This document shows positions 19,155 to 27,695 of a DNA stretch of 64,000 nt, piece by piece. The stretch's first letter is position 1, and every line of letters starts with the position of its first letter. Origin of the DNA: Amycolatopsis endophytica (GTDB lineage Bacteria; Actinomycetota; Actinomycetes; Mycobacteriales; Pseudonocardiaceae). The stretch spans positions 1,550,001 to 1,614,000 of the forward strand of contig NZ_JACCFK010000001.1 of the NCBI RefSeq assembly GCF_013410405.1, read 5' to 3'. Made by a program: the position numbers and the translations under genes. The notes beneath the pieces are model-generated. The model worked only from the letters and a program-made list of their open reading frames with translations, had not been told where the DNA came from and ran no database searches.

Positions 19155-20491
19155 CCGCAGGGCACGTATGTCAGGCGGGCGTCGCCAGTGAGCTGGGCAA
19201 GGAGGCGGGCCTCGGCGTCGGCGCGGAGGTAGAGCGTGAGCCAGCTCGCCCCGCCACGACGGAACGTCGCCACGTCGTAACGCTCCGCGTATTCGGTGGC
19301 GATCTCGCACCGCTGGGCGGAGTCGTACCAGGCCAGCGGGGCGGCGAGCACGGGCAGGCCGAAGTTGGCGACGGGCGCGTACTCGTCCTCCAGGTCGGGG
19401 CCGGTGATGCCGGTGATCGTCATGCGTGCCCCGGCGCGGTAGGCCAGCGCGGCGTTGCCGAACGTGTCGATGCTCGATCCCGCCGGGAGCCGGTCCCGCA
19501 GCCAGTGCCCGATCTCCGTGGCCTGGGACAGCCGGTCCCGGTCGGTGCGCACGACCTGCTGGGCCGCGACCGCGACGGGCACGCTGACCGCGCACACCAC
19601 GAGCGCGACGGCACCTGCCGCGCGCCGCTCCAGCAGGCCGCGCCGCGGACGCGGTGACGGGCGAGCGCGGCGGGCGCCCAGCTTGCCGCACAGCGCGGCC
19701 ACGCCGACCGCGAGCAGCGCGCACACCAGGAAGCCGTACGGCAGGTGCGCCGACGCGGACCACCCGGCACGGCCGTAGTAGGTGGTCTCCCACGCCCACC
19801 ACGGCACCAGGAACACCAGCGCGCCCAGCAGGTACCCCACGGGCGCCCACCAGCTGGAGCGGCGCCGCACCGCGGTCGACACCAGCCACACCTCGCCGAG
19901 CAGGGCGAACACGAGCCCGTCCGACCGGGTCATCACGGCCAGCGCGGCGAGCACCCCGCCGACCAGCGGGTGCCCGGTGACCAGTGCCAGGCACCCGGCC
20001 AGCACGAGCAGGACGAACAGCGGCGTCCCGGTGCCCGCGAGGCCCTGGGCGGCCAGGATGCTCGCCCCCGCCGTCAGCACCGCCGCGACGGGACCGGCCC
20101 CCGGGGCGAACCGGTCGGCCAGCAGGCAGGCCAGTACGACGCAGCCGAGCGCGCACGCCACCCCCAGCACGACCGCGCCGGTGACGATGTCCGCGCCGAA
20201 GGCCGCCCGCGGGAGCGTGACCAGCACCAGCCACAGGAAGTCCGGCACGCCCTCGACCCGCTCGCCGATCGTGTAGACCGCGCCGTAGCCCTCGGCCATG
20301 TTGCGGGCGTAGCGGAACGTGACGAACGCGTCGTCCGGCACTGTCGCCACCGCGAGCTGCAGGACCAGGGCGAACACGAGCGCGAGGAGCAGGATCCAGG
20401 CCCGGCGGGCACGGTCGGTCCCGGCGCGCGGCCACACCGCGATCGCGACCACCGCCAGCGCCACCCATACGGCGGCCAGGGCCCCAGTCAC
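19151..20491 (-). CDS. GT-C arabinofuranosyltransferase-like membrane protein (AftB-like)
   Basis: A 446-residue protein with about ten hydrophobic helices. The first outer loop holds the GT-C acidic motif VPDDAFVTFRYARNMAEG followed by YTIGERVEGVPDFLW, close in style to AftB, which adds terminal beta-1,2-arabinose. It is shorter than mycobacterial AftB (over 600 residues), because the soluble C-terminal domain is only about 100 residues. The GTG at 20491 has a GGAGGGG Shine-Dalgarno, giving a clear start well inside a longer open frame. Specific activity is inferred from motif and context only. Confidence 0.65.
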   Translation of the reverse strand: MTGALAAVWVALAVVAIAVWPRAGTDRARRAWILLLALVFALVLQLAVATVPDDAFVTFRYARNMAEGYGAVYTIGERVEGVPDFLWLVLVTLPRAAFGADIVTGAVVLGVACALGCVVLACLLADRFAPGAGPVAAVLTAGASILAAQGLAGTGTPLFVLLVLAGCLALVTGHPLVGGVLAALAVMTRSDGLVFALLGEVWLVSTAVRRRSSWWAPVGYLLGALVFLVPWWAWETTYYGRAGWSASAHLPYGFLVCALLAVGVAALCGKLGARRARPSPRPRRGLLERRAAGAVALVVCAVSVPVAVAAQQVVRTDRDRLSQATEIGHWLRDRLPAGSSIDTFGNAALAYRAGARMTITGITGPDLEDEYAPVANFGLPVLAAPLAWYDSAQRCEIATEYAERYDVATFRRGGASWLTLYLRADAEARLLAQLTGDARLTYVPCG

Positions 20492-20562
20492 ATTCCCCTC
20501 CGTGACGCCGCTCCACCCTTGGAGTGGATATCGGTCCGGCGCCGGAATCGTTTCGATCCGGC

Positions 20563-21960
20563 TCAGATCTGGTCGGTGAGCGCCTGGTAGTCGATCTTCC
20601 CGCTGGCCAGCAGCGGGATCGTGTCGATCGAGCGCACGTCGAACCCGGAGGCGTGCAGGTGCAGCCGGTCGGAGAGCGCCCGCGACGCGGCGCGGCAGGT
20701 CTCCGCGGGCACCCCCTCGGCGAACAACACGACCTTGTCGTCGCCCGCGACCGCCGCCACGATGTCGATACCGAGACCGGTCGCGCGGGTGGCGTGCTCC
20801 AGGTCGTCGAGGCTGATCCGGTTGCCGAACACCTTGCCGATGCGCTTGAACCGGCCGGTGACGAACAGGAACCCCTCCTCGTCGAGGTAACCGAGGTCGC
20901 CGGTGGGCAGCACGCCGCCGCATTCGTCGCCGAGCGCGAGCTGGGCGGCGTTCTCGGCGTAGCCCATCATCACGTTCGGCCCGCGGTAGACGATCTCACC
21001 GCTGATCTTGGGGTGGGTGGTGTCCGTACCGTCCGGGCGCCGCACCGCGAACCGGCCGCCGGGCAGCGCGGGCCCGACCGAGCCGAGCTTCTCGGCGAGC
21101 CGCTCCGCGGGCATCACCGCCATCCGCGGCGCGGCCTCGGTCTGGCCGTACATCACGAACAGCCGCCCGCCCGCCGTGCGCATCTTGGTGTCGAACTCGG
21201 CGATCAGCTCCGGCCGCATCCGGCCGCCCGCCTGGGTCAGCGTGTGCACCCCGGGGTTGGCGGACGGGTCGAAGTCGAGCTTCGACAGCATTTCGTAGTG
21301 GTAGGGCACGCCGGCGACCGTCGTGCACTCGTGCGCGGCGACGGCGTCCCAGAAGCCGCGGCCCAGGATGCCCTCCCGCTCGACCACCACGGTCGCGCCG
21401 CTGACCAGGTGCGAGTTGAGCACGGACAGGCCGTAGGCGTAGTGCAGCGGCAACGTCGTGGGCGCGACCTCGCGCTCGTCGATGCCGAGCACGTCGGAGA
21501 TCGCGTGCGCGTTGGTCAGTATCGCCTTGCGCGACAACCGCACCAGCTTCGGATTTCCGGTGGAACCGCTGGTCGGCAGCACCACGGCGAGGTCGGGGTG
21601 CGGGCGGATGCCGTCCTCGTCGAGCCGCAGCCAGTGCCCGTCCTCGGCTCGGTACCCGGCGGGCGGCCCGGTCACGGGCGCGTCGAGCACCGCGGCCGGG
21701 CGGTAGCGCTCGATCAGCATCTCCAGCACCGGCACGTCGAGCCCCGGATCGATGAGCGCGACCGCGCGGAACGCGTGCACCGCCGCGAGGTAGCGCAGCA
21801 CACTCGTCACGTCGACACCGGTGCGGGCGAACAGGACACCGTCCGGGAGCACCGCGAGCCGGTCGGCCCGGCGCTCGACCTCGGTGATCAGCGCGGAACC
21901 GTCGAGGACGGTACCCGTCTCCGCGTCGACGAGCCGGGCTCCGGGAGCCAGCAGGGTCAC
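20563..21960 (-). CDS. AMP-forming acyl/aryl ligase
   Basis: A 465-residue ANL-superfamily ligase, which activates a carboxylic acid as its adenylate. It has the phosphate loop LPTSGSTGNPKLVRLS (about 143-158), the A5 motif MYGQTEAAPRM, TGDLGYLDEEGFLFVTGR and the C-terminal lysine loop LLASGKIDYQAL. It is shorter than typical acyl-CoA synthetases (500-550). No carrier-protein domain or NRPS gene is nearby. The GTG at 21960 has GGAGG 9 nt upstream. A DegT-fold gene is divergent 82 bp away, suggesting a shared pathway. The acid substrate is unknown. Confidence 0.85.
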   Translation of the reverse strand: MTLLAPGARLVDAETGTVLDGSALITEVERRADRLAVLPDGVLFARTGVDVTSVLRYLAAVHAFRAVALIDPGLDVPVLEMLIERYRPAAVLDAPVTGPPAGYRAEDGHWLRLDEDGIRPHPDLAVVLPTSGSTGNPKLVRLSRKAILTNAHAISDVLGIDEREVAPTTLPLHYAYGLSVLNSHLVSGATVVVEREGILGRGFWDAVAAHECTTVAGVPYHYEMLSKLDFDPSANPGVHTLTQAGGRMRPELIAEFDTKMRTAGGRLFVMYGQTEAAPRMAVMPAERLAEKLGSVGPALPGGRFAVRRPDGTDTTHPKISGEIVYRGPNVMMGYAENAAQLALGDECGGVLPTGDLGYLDEEGFLFVTGRFKRIGKVFGNRISLDDLEHATRATGLGIDIVAAVAGDDKVVLFAEGVPAETCRAASRALSDRLHLHASGFDVRSIDTIPLLASGKIDYQALTDQI

Positions 21961-22042
21961 AGGACCTTCCCTCCGTCGCGCGAGACCGTCCGTACAGTTT
22001 CCCGGACACCCGAACGACCCACAGTAAAGGAACCCCGCACCC

Positions 22043-23017
22043 ATGATTCCCCTCACCGCGGTCGACGTCCGCGACGCCGAATCCCTCGTGGTGGAGGTGC
22101 TGCGGTCCGGGTCGCTCGCGCGGGGGCCGATGGTCGCCCGGTTCGAGGAGGGCTTCGCCCGCGCGGCGGGGGCCGTGCACGCCGTCGCGGTGAACAGCGG
22201 TACCGCGGCTCTGGTCACGGCGCTGCGCGCGCACGGCCTCGCGGCGGGCGATGAGGTGATCACGTCACCGCTGGCCGACGCCGCGACACTCGCCGCGGTG
22301 CGGGAAGCGGGTGCCGACGTCCGGTTCGCCGACATCACCCCGGACTACGCGCTCGATCCGGAGGCCGTCGCGGCGGCGATCACGGCGGGTACCAGGGCGG
22401 TCCTGCCGGTGCGCCCGTTCGGCCGCCCCACGGACCTGGGCCAGCTGGCGGCGCTGGCCGCGGAACACGGGCTGCCCGTGGTGGAGGACGCGGGCCCGGC
22501 CTTCGGCGCGGCCGGTGACGGGACGAACTGCTTCTCGTTGTCCCCCGGTGCGATCGTGACGACCGGACAGGGCGGCGTGCTCACCACGAACGACGGCGAG
22601 CTTGCCGCGCGACTGCGGGCCGCGCGTGACCGGGGCGTGGCGATGTCGGAGCTGCACGCCGCCGTCGGCATCCCGCAACTGTCCCGTGTGGACGAGGCGA
22701 TCGCGGCCCGCCGCACCAACGCGCGAGCGCTGGCCCTCGGCCTGACCGGGACGCCCGGTCTCGCCGTGCCTGACGGGCACGAGTGGCACACCTTCCCGGT
22801 GCTGGTCGGACCGCACGCGATGCTCGCCAGGGAGGAGCTGGTCGCGGAACTGGCCGGGCGCGGCGTGGAAACCGGCGTGCCCGACCGCGCGCCGGAAGAG
22901 TTCCGGGTCGCTGCCCTGGTTTCCGGGCAGGCCCTGTCCCTGCCGTCGCACCAGGCACTGTCCGAGTCCGATGTGGACAGGGTCGTACGTGAGGTCAGAG
23001 ACGCGCTGGGGGCGTGA
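22043..23017 (+). CDS. DegT/DnrJ/EryC1-fold protein lacking the PLP lysine
   Basis: A 324-residue protein of the sugar aminotransferase fold: NSGTAALVTAL (about 53-63), PVRPFGRPTDL and VVEDAGPAFGA, with the aspartate that normally binds the PLP ring. In the usual lysine motif FSxxxxKxxTTGEGG the sequence reads FSLSPGAIVTTGQGG, so the Schiff-base lysine is alanine. It is also shorter than family norms (360-400). It is therefore unlikely to be a standard transaminase; a binding, regulatory or altered-chemistry role is possible. The ATG has AAAGGAA 10 nt upstream. It is divergent from the AMP ligase and convergent with the MFS gene. Confidence 0.8.
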   Translation: MIPLTAVDVRDAESLVVEVLRSGSLARGPMVARFEEGFARAAGAVHAVAVNSGTAALVTALRAHGLAAGDEVITSPLADAATLAAVREAGADVRFADITPDYALDPEAVAAAITAGTRAVLPVRPFGRPTDLGQLAALAAEHGLPVVEDAGPAFGAAGDGTNCFSLSPGAIVTTGQGGVLTTNDGELAARLRAARDRGVAMSELHAAVGIPQLSRVDEAIAARRTNARALALGLTGTPGLAVPDGHEWHTFPVLVGPHAMLAREELVAELAGRGVETGVPDRAPEEFRVAALVSGQALSLPSHQALSESDVDRVVREVRDALGA

Positions 23018-24179
23018 GCACCGGCTCCTCCACAGTGGACAGGAGGGCCAAGCCGATCGCGGGCAGCGCGATCAACGGCATCAGCGCGGTCCGCAGGGAG
23101 GTGGCGTCGGCGAGCGCGCCCAGCAGCGGGCTCGCGAGACCGCCGATGCTCACCGTGAGGCCGAGCGTGACCCCGCTCGCGGTGCCCATGCGCCGCGGCA
23201 GGTAGTCCTGGCCGAGCGTGATGTGCAGCGAGAACGGGACGTACAGCCCGGCCGAGGTGCACGCGACGAACAGATACAGCAGCGGCCCCGGCACGAACAC
23301 GGTGCCCGCCACGGACAGGACCGTCAGCGCGTAGGACCACCGCACGACCGGCAGGCGGCCGAACCGCGCGGCGAGCACGCCACCGGCCAGCGTGCCGACC
23401 GCGCCGCCGAGGTAGAGCACGAACAACGCGGCCGTGCCGGCGACCGCTCCCCCGCCCGCCCGCTGGGTCGCGTACAGGGAGATGAACGTGCTCAGCCCGA
23501 CGAAGACGATCGAGCGGCACACGATGGCTCCGGACAGCTTCGCGAACGAGGACCAGTCGTCCCGGCCCGCCGTCTCGCGCGCGTCCGGCGCCGTGGTCGA
23601 CGGCCGCGGGATCTTCCGCAACGCGGCCCCGCACAGCGCGGCCCCGGCGAGCGCGGGGACGATCAGGAACGGCGACGCGCCGAGGCCGCCGGTCGCGATC
23701 ACCGACGCGACCATCAGCGGCGCCACGGCGAACCCGATGTTGCCGCCGAGGGAGAACCAGCTCATCGCGGTGTGACTGCCCCGTGCGGCGAGCCGGGCCA
23801 CGCGCGCGGCCTCCGGGTGGTAGGCCGCGACCCCGATCCCGGACACCGCGACGACGACCAGCGTCAGCGCGTAGGAGCCGCTGACCCCGGCCAGCGCCAC
23901 CCCGAGCCCGCTCGTCAGCGCGCTGACCGGCAGCAGCCACGGCATCGACCACCGGTCGGCGAGCGCGCCGAACACCGGCTGCACGACCGAGGACAGCAGG
24001 GACGCGGCCAGGACGATGCCGGACGCGGCGGCGTAGGTGTAGGCCCGCTCGGCGACGAAGAACGGCACCAACGACGCGACCGCGCCCTGGTAGATGTCGA
24101 CGCACGCGTGCCCGAGCGAGAGCCGGGTGATCAGCGAAGTGAACACCGGTCCAGTTTTCGCCGGTCCAGAGTGGCGCAC
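22995..24179 (-). CDS. MFS exporter of the fosmidomycin-resistance (Fsr) type
   Basis: A 394-residue, 12-helix major facilitator. Fsr-like features are GHACVDIYQGAVASLVPFF at the N-terminus, SVVQPVFGALADRWSMPWLLP and AAYHPEAARVARLA. These proteins export fosmidomycin-like or other small drugs. The gene starts only 17 nt from a divergent AraC-type regulator, a common drug-exporter/regulator arrangement. The GTG at 24179 lies 7 nt after CAGATT, so a leaderless message is possible. An alternative GTG about 33 nt in would remove eleven residues. The stop region overlaps the DegT-like gene by 23 bp. Confidence 0.85.
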   Translation of the reverse strand: MRHSGPAKTGPVFTSLITRLSLGHACVDIYQGAVASLVPFFVAERAYTYAAASGIVLAASLLSSVVQPVFGALADRWSMPWLLPVSALTSGLGVALAGVSGSYALTLVVVAVSGIGVAAYHPEAARVARLAARGSHTAMSWFSLGGNIGFAVAPLMVASVIATGGLGASPFLIVPALAGAALCGAALRKIPRPSTTAPDARETAGRDDWSSFAKLSGAIVCRSIVFVGLSTFISLYATQRAGGGAVAGTAALFVLYLGGAVGTLAGGVLAARFGRLPVVRWSYALTVLSVAGTVFVPGPLLYLFVACTSAGLYVPFSLHITLGQDYLPRRMGTASGVTLGLTVSIGGLASPLLGALADATSLRTALMPLIALPAIGLALLSTVEEPVLTPPARL

Positions 24180-24185
24180 TTCCGC

Positions 24186-24191
24186 TAATCT
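24186..24191 (+). promoter_or_regulatory. -10 box of AraC gene, overlapping the divergent MFS promoter
   Basis: TAATCT on the plus strand precedes GTG 24197 by 5 nt and ATG 24200 by 8 nt. The opposite-strand -10 candidate for the MFS gene covers nearly the same bases. Confidence 0.5.
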
Positions 24192-24196
24192 GCCAA

Positions 24197-24946
24197 GTGA
24201 TGTCTGGAATCCGCCACACCCCGCGGGCGCCCACCACGATGCGCGCGCTCGCGCCCGGGGAGCGCATCGACGCGCACCACCACGACGAGCACCAGATCAT
24301 CTACGCGGGCTCCGGCGTCGTGACCGTCACGACCGACGCGGGCACCTGGTTCGCCCCCGGCACGCGTGCGATCTGGGTGCCGGCCGGATGCGTGCACGCG
24401 CACTTCGCCCACGGCAGGCTCGACCTGCACATGCTCGGCGTGCCCCCGGACACCAACCCGCTCGGCCTGGACGTGCCGACGGTGCTGTCCGTCAGCCCCC
24501 TGCTGCGCGAACTGATCCTGGCCTGCACCCGCGACCCCGACGACGGTTCCGCCGAGCGACGGCGGCTGCGCGCGGTCCTGCTCGACCAGCTGCGCGCGTC
24601 ACCGCAGCAGCCCGTCCAGCTGCCCACCCCTGCCGACCGGCGGCTCGCCGACGTCTGCGACCTGCTGCACCACGACTGCGCCGACCCGCGCACGCTCGCG
24701 CAGCTCGGGGCGGTCGTCGGGGCGAGCGAGCGCACCCTGAGCCGCCTCTTCCACCGCGACCTGGGCATGTCGTTCCCGCAGTGGCGCACGCAGCTGCGGC
24801 TCTACCACGCGCTGCGCCTGCTGGCCGAGGACGTGCCGGTGACCGCGGTCGCGCACCGGTGCGGCTGGTCGTCGGCCAGCGCGTTCATCGACGTGTTCCG
24901 GCGCGCCTTCGGGTACACCCCGGGCACGCACAACCGTCGTCCGTGA
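24197..24946 (+). CDS. AraC-family regulator with N-terminal cupin
   Basis: A 249-residue transcription factor. Residues 15-85 form a cupin ligand-binding domain (HHHDEHQIIYAGSG, then VPAGCVHAH). Residues 150-245 carry the two helix-turn-helix motifs of AraC proteins: TLAQLGAVVGASERTLSRLF and VTAVAHRCGWSSASAFIDVFRRAFGYTPG. It most likely controls the divergent Fsr-like exporter, as in NimR/NimT-type pairs. GTG 24197 is directly followed by ATG at 24200; either may be used. Confidence 0.9.
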   Translation: MMSGIRHTPRAPTTMRALAPGERIDAHHHDEHQIIYAGSGVVTVTTDAGTWFAPGTRAIWVPAGCVHAHFAHGRLDLHMLGVPPDTNPLGLDVPTVLSVSPLLRELILACTRDPDDGSAERRRLRAVLLDQLRASPQQPVQLPTPADRRLADVCDLLHHDCADPRTLAQLGAVVGASERTLSRLFHRDLGMSFPQWRTQLRLYHALRLLAEDVPVTAVAHRCGWSSASAFIDVFRRAFGYTPGTHNRRP

Positions 24947-24960
24947 ACGGCCGGCGCGGC

Positions 24961-24966
24961 TACGCT
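24961..24966 (+). promoter_or_regulatory. -10 box of leaderless lhgO promoter
   Basis: TACGCT, 6 nt before the GTG at 24973. Confidence 0.55.
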
Positions 24967-24972
24967 GGTCCC

Positions 24973-26157
24973 GTGGTGAACCGGGTGGTGGTCGTCGGCG
25001 GCGGGATCATCGGGCTCGCGGTCGCGTGGGAGCTGACCCGGCGCGGTTCCGCGGTGACCGTGCTGGAGAAGGAGGACCGCTGGGCCGCGCACCAGACCGG
25101 TCACAACTCCAACGTGGTGCACGCCGGGTTGTACTACAAACCGGGCTCGGCCAAGGCACGCCTGTCCGTGGCGGGCAACCGGTCTATTGTGGACTTCGCG
25201 CGCGAGCACGGGGTGCCGGTCGAGGTGTGCGGCAAGCTCGTCGTGGCGACCAGCGAGGCCGAGCTGCCCGCGCTCGGCGTGCTCGCCGAACGGGCCGAGG
25301 CCAACGGCGTGCCCGCGAAGCTGATCAGCGCGGCCGAGGCCCGCGAGTACGAGCCGGAGGTCGCCTGCGTGCGGGCCCTGCGGGTCGAGTCCACCGGGAT
25401 CATCGACTTCCCGCGCGTCTGCACCGCGCTCGTCCGGCTGCTCACCGAACACGGCGCCGACCTGCGGCTGGACACCACGGTCCGCGGCATCCGGACCGGG
25501 TCGACCGCGCGCGTCGAGGTCGCCACCGGCGACGAGGTGCTCCGCGCCGACGCGCTGGTCAACTGCGCGGGCCTGCAGTCCGACCGGGTCGCCGAGCTGG
25601 CCGGGCTGCGGCCGGGAGCCCGGATCGTCCCGTTCCGCGGTGAGTACTACGAGCTGCGGCCGGAGCGGCGGCACCTGGTGCGCGGCCTGATCTACCCGGT
25701 GCCCGACCCGGCGCTGCCGTTCCTGGGCGTGCACCTGACGCGGATGCTCGACGGCAGCGTCCACGCCGGACCGAACGCGGTACTGGCCTTGCGCCGCGAG
25801 GGATACCGCTGGCGCGACGTCTCACCAGCCGACCTGGCCGACGTCGCCCGCTTCCCCGGCGCGTGGCGGCTCGCGCGGAAGTGGGCCTACCCGACGGGAC
25901 TGGAGGAGGTGCTGCGGTCGCTGTCGAAGCGCCGGTTCGCGGCGAGCCTCGCGCGGCTGGTCCCGGCGGTCGGCCCGGACGACATCGTGCGGCACGGCTC
26001 CGGCGTGCGGGCACAGGCGCTGCGCCCGGACGGCTCACTGGTCGACGACTTCCTCATCGAGACCGCGCCACACCAGGTGCACGTGCTCAACGCGCCCTCA
26101 CCCGCCGCGACGAGCGCACTGGAGATCGCGAAGCACGTCGCCGACCAGGTGTCCTGA
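24973..26157 (+). CDS. lhgO: L-2-hydroxyglutarate oxidase (LhgO-like)
   Basis: FAD oxidoreductase of the DAO family that oxidises L-2-hydroxyglutarate to 2-oxoglutarate, often a repair reaction at the membrane. The 394-residue protein begins with the Rossmann motif VVVGGGIIGLAVAWEL, then EKEDRWAAHQTGHNSNVVHAGLYY, a segment specific to LhgO, and ends with NAPSPAATSALEIA. Length fits LhgO (about 400). The GTG is set by a TACGCT box. A 21-bp tandem repeat begins 3 nt after its stop. Confidence 0.9.
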   Translation: MVNRVVVVGGGIIGLAVAWELTRRGSAVTVLEKEDRWAAHQTGHNSNVVHAGLYYKPGSAKARLSVAGNRSIVDFAREHGVPVEVCGKLVVATSEAELPALGVLAERAEANGVPAKLISAAEAREYEPEVACVRALRVESTGIIDFPRVCTALVRLLTEHGADLRLDTTVRGIRTGSTARVEVATGDEVLRADALVNCAGLQSDRVAELAGLRPGARIVPFRGEYYELRPERRHLVRGLIYPVPDPALPFLGVHLTRMLDGSVHAGPNAVLALRREGYRWRDVSPADLADVARFPGAWRLARKWAYPTGLEEVLRSLSKRRFAASLARLVPAVGPDDIVRHGSGVRAQALRPDGSLVDDFLIETAPHQVHVLNAPSPAATSALEIAKHVADQVS

Positions 26158-26159
26158 AC

Positions 26160-26233
26160 CGGCCAACACGCTGACCGGAACGGCCAACACGCTGACCGGA
26201 GCGGCCAACACGGCGACCGGAGGGGCAAACACG
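26160..26233 (+). repeat. 21-bp tandem repeat, three full copies and a partial
   Basis: Units at 26160-26180, 26181-26201 and 26202-26222 are near-identical; the consensus read from its AAC is AACACGCTGACCGGAACGGC plus C. A degenerate partial copy follows to 26233. It lies between the stop codons of convergent lhgO and the DUF3558 lipoprotein. A related repeat is at 58054-58101. Confidence 0.9.
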
Positions 26234-26241
26234 GCCGTGGG

Positions 26242-26766
26242 TCAGTGGGGCGGGAGGTGCGTGGCCACTGTCGGGGCGACGCGCTCGGCGACCACGCAGG
26301 ACTTCTCCGGCTCCATCAGGTTCTGGCCGCTGATCACCACGAACTCGGTCTCGCCGAGTTCGGTGCCCAGGTTGCACAGCCAGTCGCCCATGATGGACGA
26401 GTAGACCTGCCACGTGACGCCGCCGAGCTCCTTCTCCCCGACCGGCTGTGCGGCGAAGTACTCCGCCATGGTCTGGTCGGTGCCGTAGAAGAGCTGCACG
26501 GAGTCGTCGAGATCCGCCTCCGGATCGGTCGGGCGGAAGTCGCAGCCCGGCGGCACCCGCTGTTTCGGCTGGGCGGGCATCGGGGTGCCGGGGCCGAGGC
26601 CGAGGTCGGCGGCCTCGTCGGTGGTGAGCAGCGTGCACGGGTCGGTCGAACTCACCGGCGCCACGGTCACCCGTCCCGGCGCCGGTTGCGGTGTCCCGGT
26701 GACCGTGGCCGTACAGGCGCTGACCAGTCCTGCCGCGGCCACCACCGCGGCGATCCGCCACCTCAC
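26242..26766 (-). CDS. DUF3558-type lipoprotein
   Basis: A 174-residue exported lipoprotein. The signal peptide IAAVVAAAGLVSAC ends in a lipobox with Cys at about residue 18. The mature part has DPCTLLTTDEAADLG, the opening motif of DUF3558, and later cysteines in PPGCDFRP, DWLCNLG and EKSCVV that probably form disulfides. The function of the family is unknown. The GTG at 26766 has a GGGAGG Shine-Dalgarno; the long upstream extension is an artefact of high GC. Confidence 0.85.
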   Translation of the reverse strand: MRWRIAAVVAAAGLVSACTATVTGTPQPAPGRVTVAPVSSTDPCTLLTTDEAADLGLGPGTPMPAQPKQRVPPGCDFRPTDPEADLDDSVQLFYGTDQTMAEYFAAQPVGEKELGGVTWQVYSSIMGDWLCNLGTELGETEFVVISGQNLMEPEKSCVVAERVAPTVATHLPPH

Positions 26767-26872
26767 TGAAGCCTCCCGGGCCAGGTTTAACCGCTCGGTA
26801 ACTCGCGGCGTCATCGGTTGTCCCCGGCCGAACCTAGCCTGGCGAGCGCCCCGACGAGAGGGAGACGCCGCG

Positions 26873-27628
26873 ATGAGTACCGATCCGTTCGAGATCACGT
26901 TGCCCGTCCAGACCGGCATCGGTGTGATCGCGCCGTTCGACTTCGCCCTCGACCGCGAGCTGTGGCGCTGGGTCCCCGAACACGCCTGCCTGCACACCAC
27001 GCGCCTGCCCTACCTCCCGGAACCGGTCACCGTGCAGCTGGCCGAGGCGCTGGCCAACCCGCACGGCGTGCGCCGCGCCACCAGGGACCTGCTCGTGCCG
27101 GAACCCGAGGTCGTCACGTTCGCGTGCACCTCGGGCAGCTTCGTCGACGGCGCCGCCGGTGAGGCCGCGCTGGTCGCCGCGATGCTCGACGCCGGCGCCC
27201 CGCGTGCGCTGACCACGTCAGGCGCCGTGGTCAGCACGCTGGCGGAGCTGGGTGCGCGGCGGGTCGCGGTCGTCACGCCCTACGTCGACGAGGTGACCGG
27301 CCGACTGCTGTCGTTCCTCGCCGAGTACGGGATCACCACGACCGCCAGTGTCGGGCTGAACCTGCTCGGCGACATCTGGAAGATGAACTACGCGCACGTG
27401 CTCGCCGCGGTCGCCGAACTGGACACGACCGGCGCCGACGCGTTGTTCGTGAGCTGCACCAACGTGCCCACCTACGACGTGATCGAACCGCTCCAGCAGC
27501 GGCTGGGGATCCCGGTGCTGACCGCGAACCAGGTCACCGTCCGGTCGGCCCTGCGCGCCGCGGGCGTCGCCGTCGACCGGGGCCTCGGGCTGCCCGCGCG
27601 CCCGGAGATCCGGCTGGCGACCGGGTAG
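26873..27628 (+). CDS. Asp/Glu racemase-superfamily enzyme (maleate isomerase-like)
   Basis: A 251-residue protein of the maleate cis-trans isomerase/arylmalonate decarboxylase group. The two catalytic cysteines are visible in FACTSGSFVDG (about residue 83) and SCTNVPTYD (about 195), each followed by the usual Thr/Asn. GIGVIAPFDF marks the first strand. Reaction in this organism is unknown: isomerisation, racemisation or decarboxylation are all possible. The ATG has GAGAGGGAG upstream. serS follows by 67 bp with its own TACGCT promoter element. Confidence 0.83.
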   Translation: MSTDPFEITLPVQTGIGVIAPFDFALDRELWRWVPEHACLHTTRLPYLPEPVTVQLAEALANPHGVRRATRDLLVPEPEVVTFACTSGSFVDGAAGEAALVAAMLDAGAPRALTTSGAVVSTLAELGARRVAVVTPYVDEVTGRLLSFLAEYGITTTASVGLNLLGDIWKMNYAHVLAAVAELDTTGADALFVSCTNVPTYDVIEPLQQRLGIPVLTANQVTVRSALRAAGVAVDRGLGLPARPEIRLATG

Positions 27629-27695
27629 CGGGAAACTCGCTGGTCGGCCTCGTTACGCTGGAGCGCATCCGTACCGGCTCGTACCTGGAGTACCG

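Noticed and set aside
20563-23017. AMP ligase and DegT-like protein as part of an NRPS or antibiotic cluster.
   Set aside because: No carrier protein, condensation domain, thioesterase or other tailoring enzymes are next to them; only the pair itself is supported.
26160-26233. Possible CRISPR array.
   Set aside because: The units are directly adjacent with no spacers and no cas genes are nearby, so it is a simple tandem repeat.
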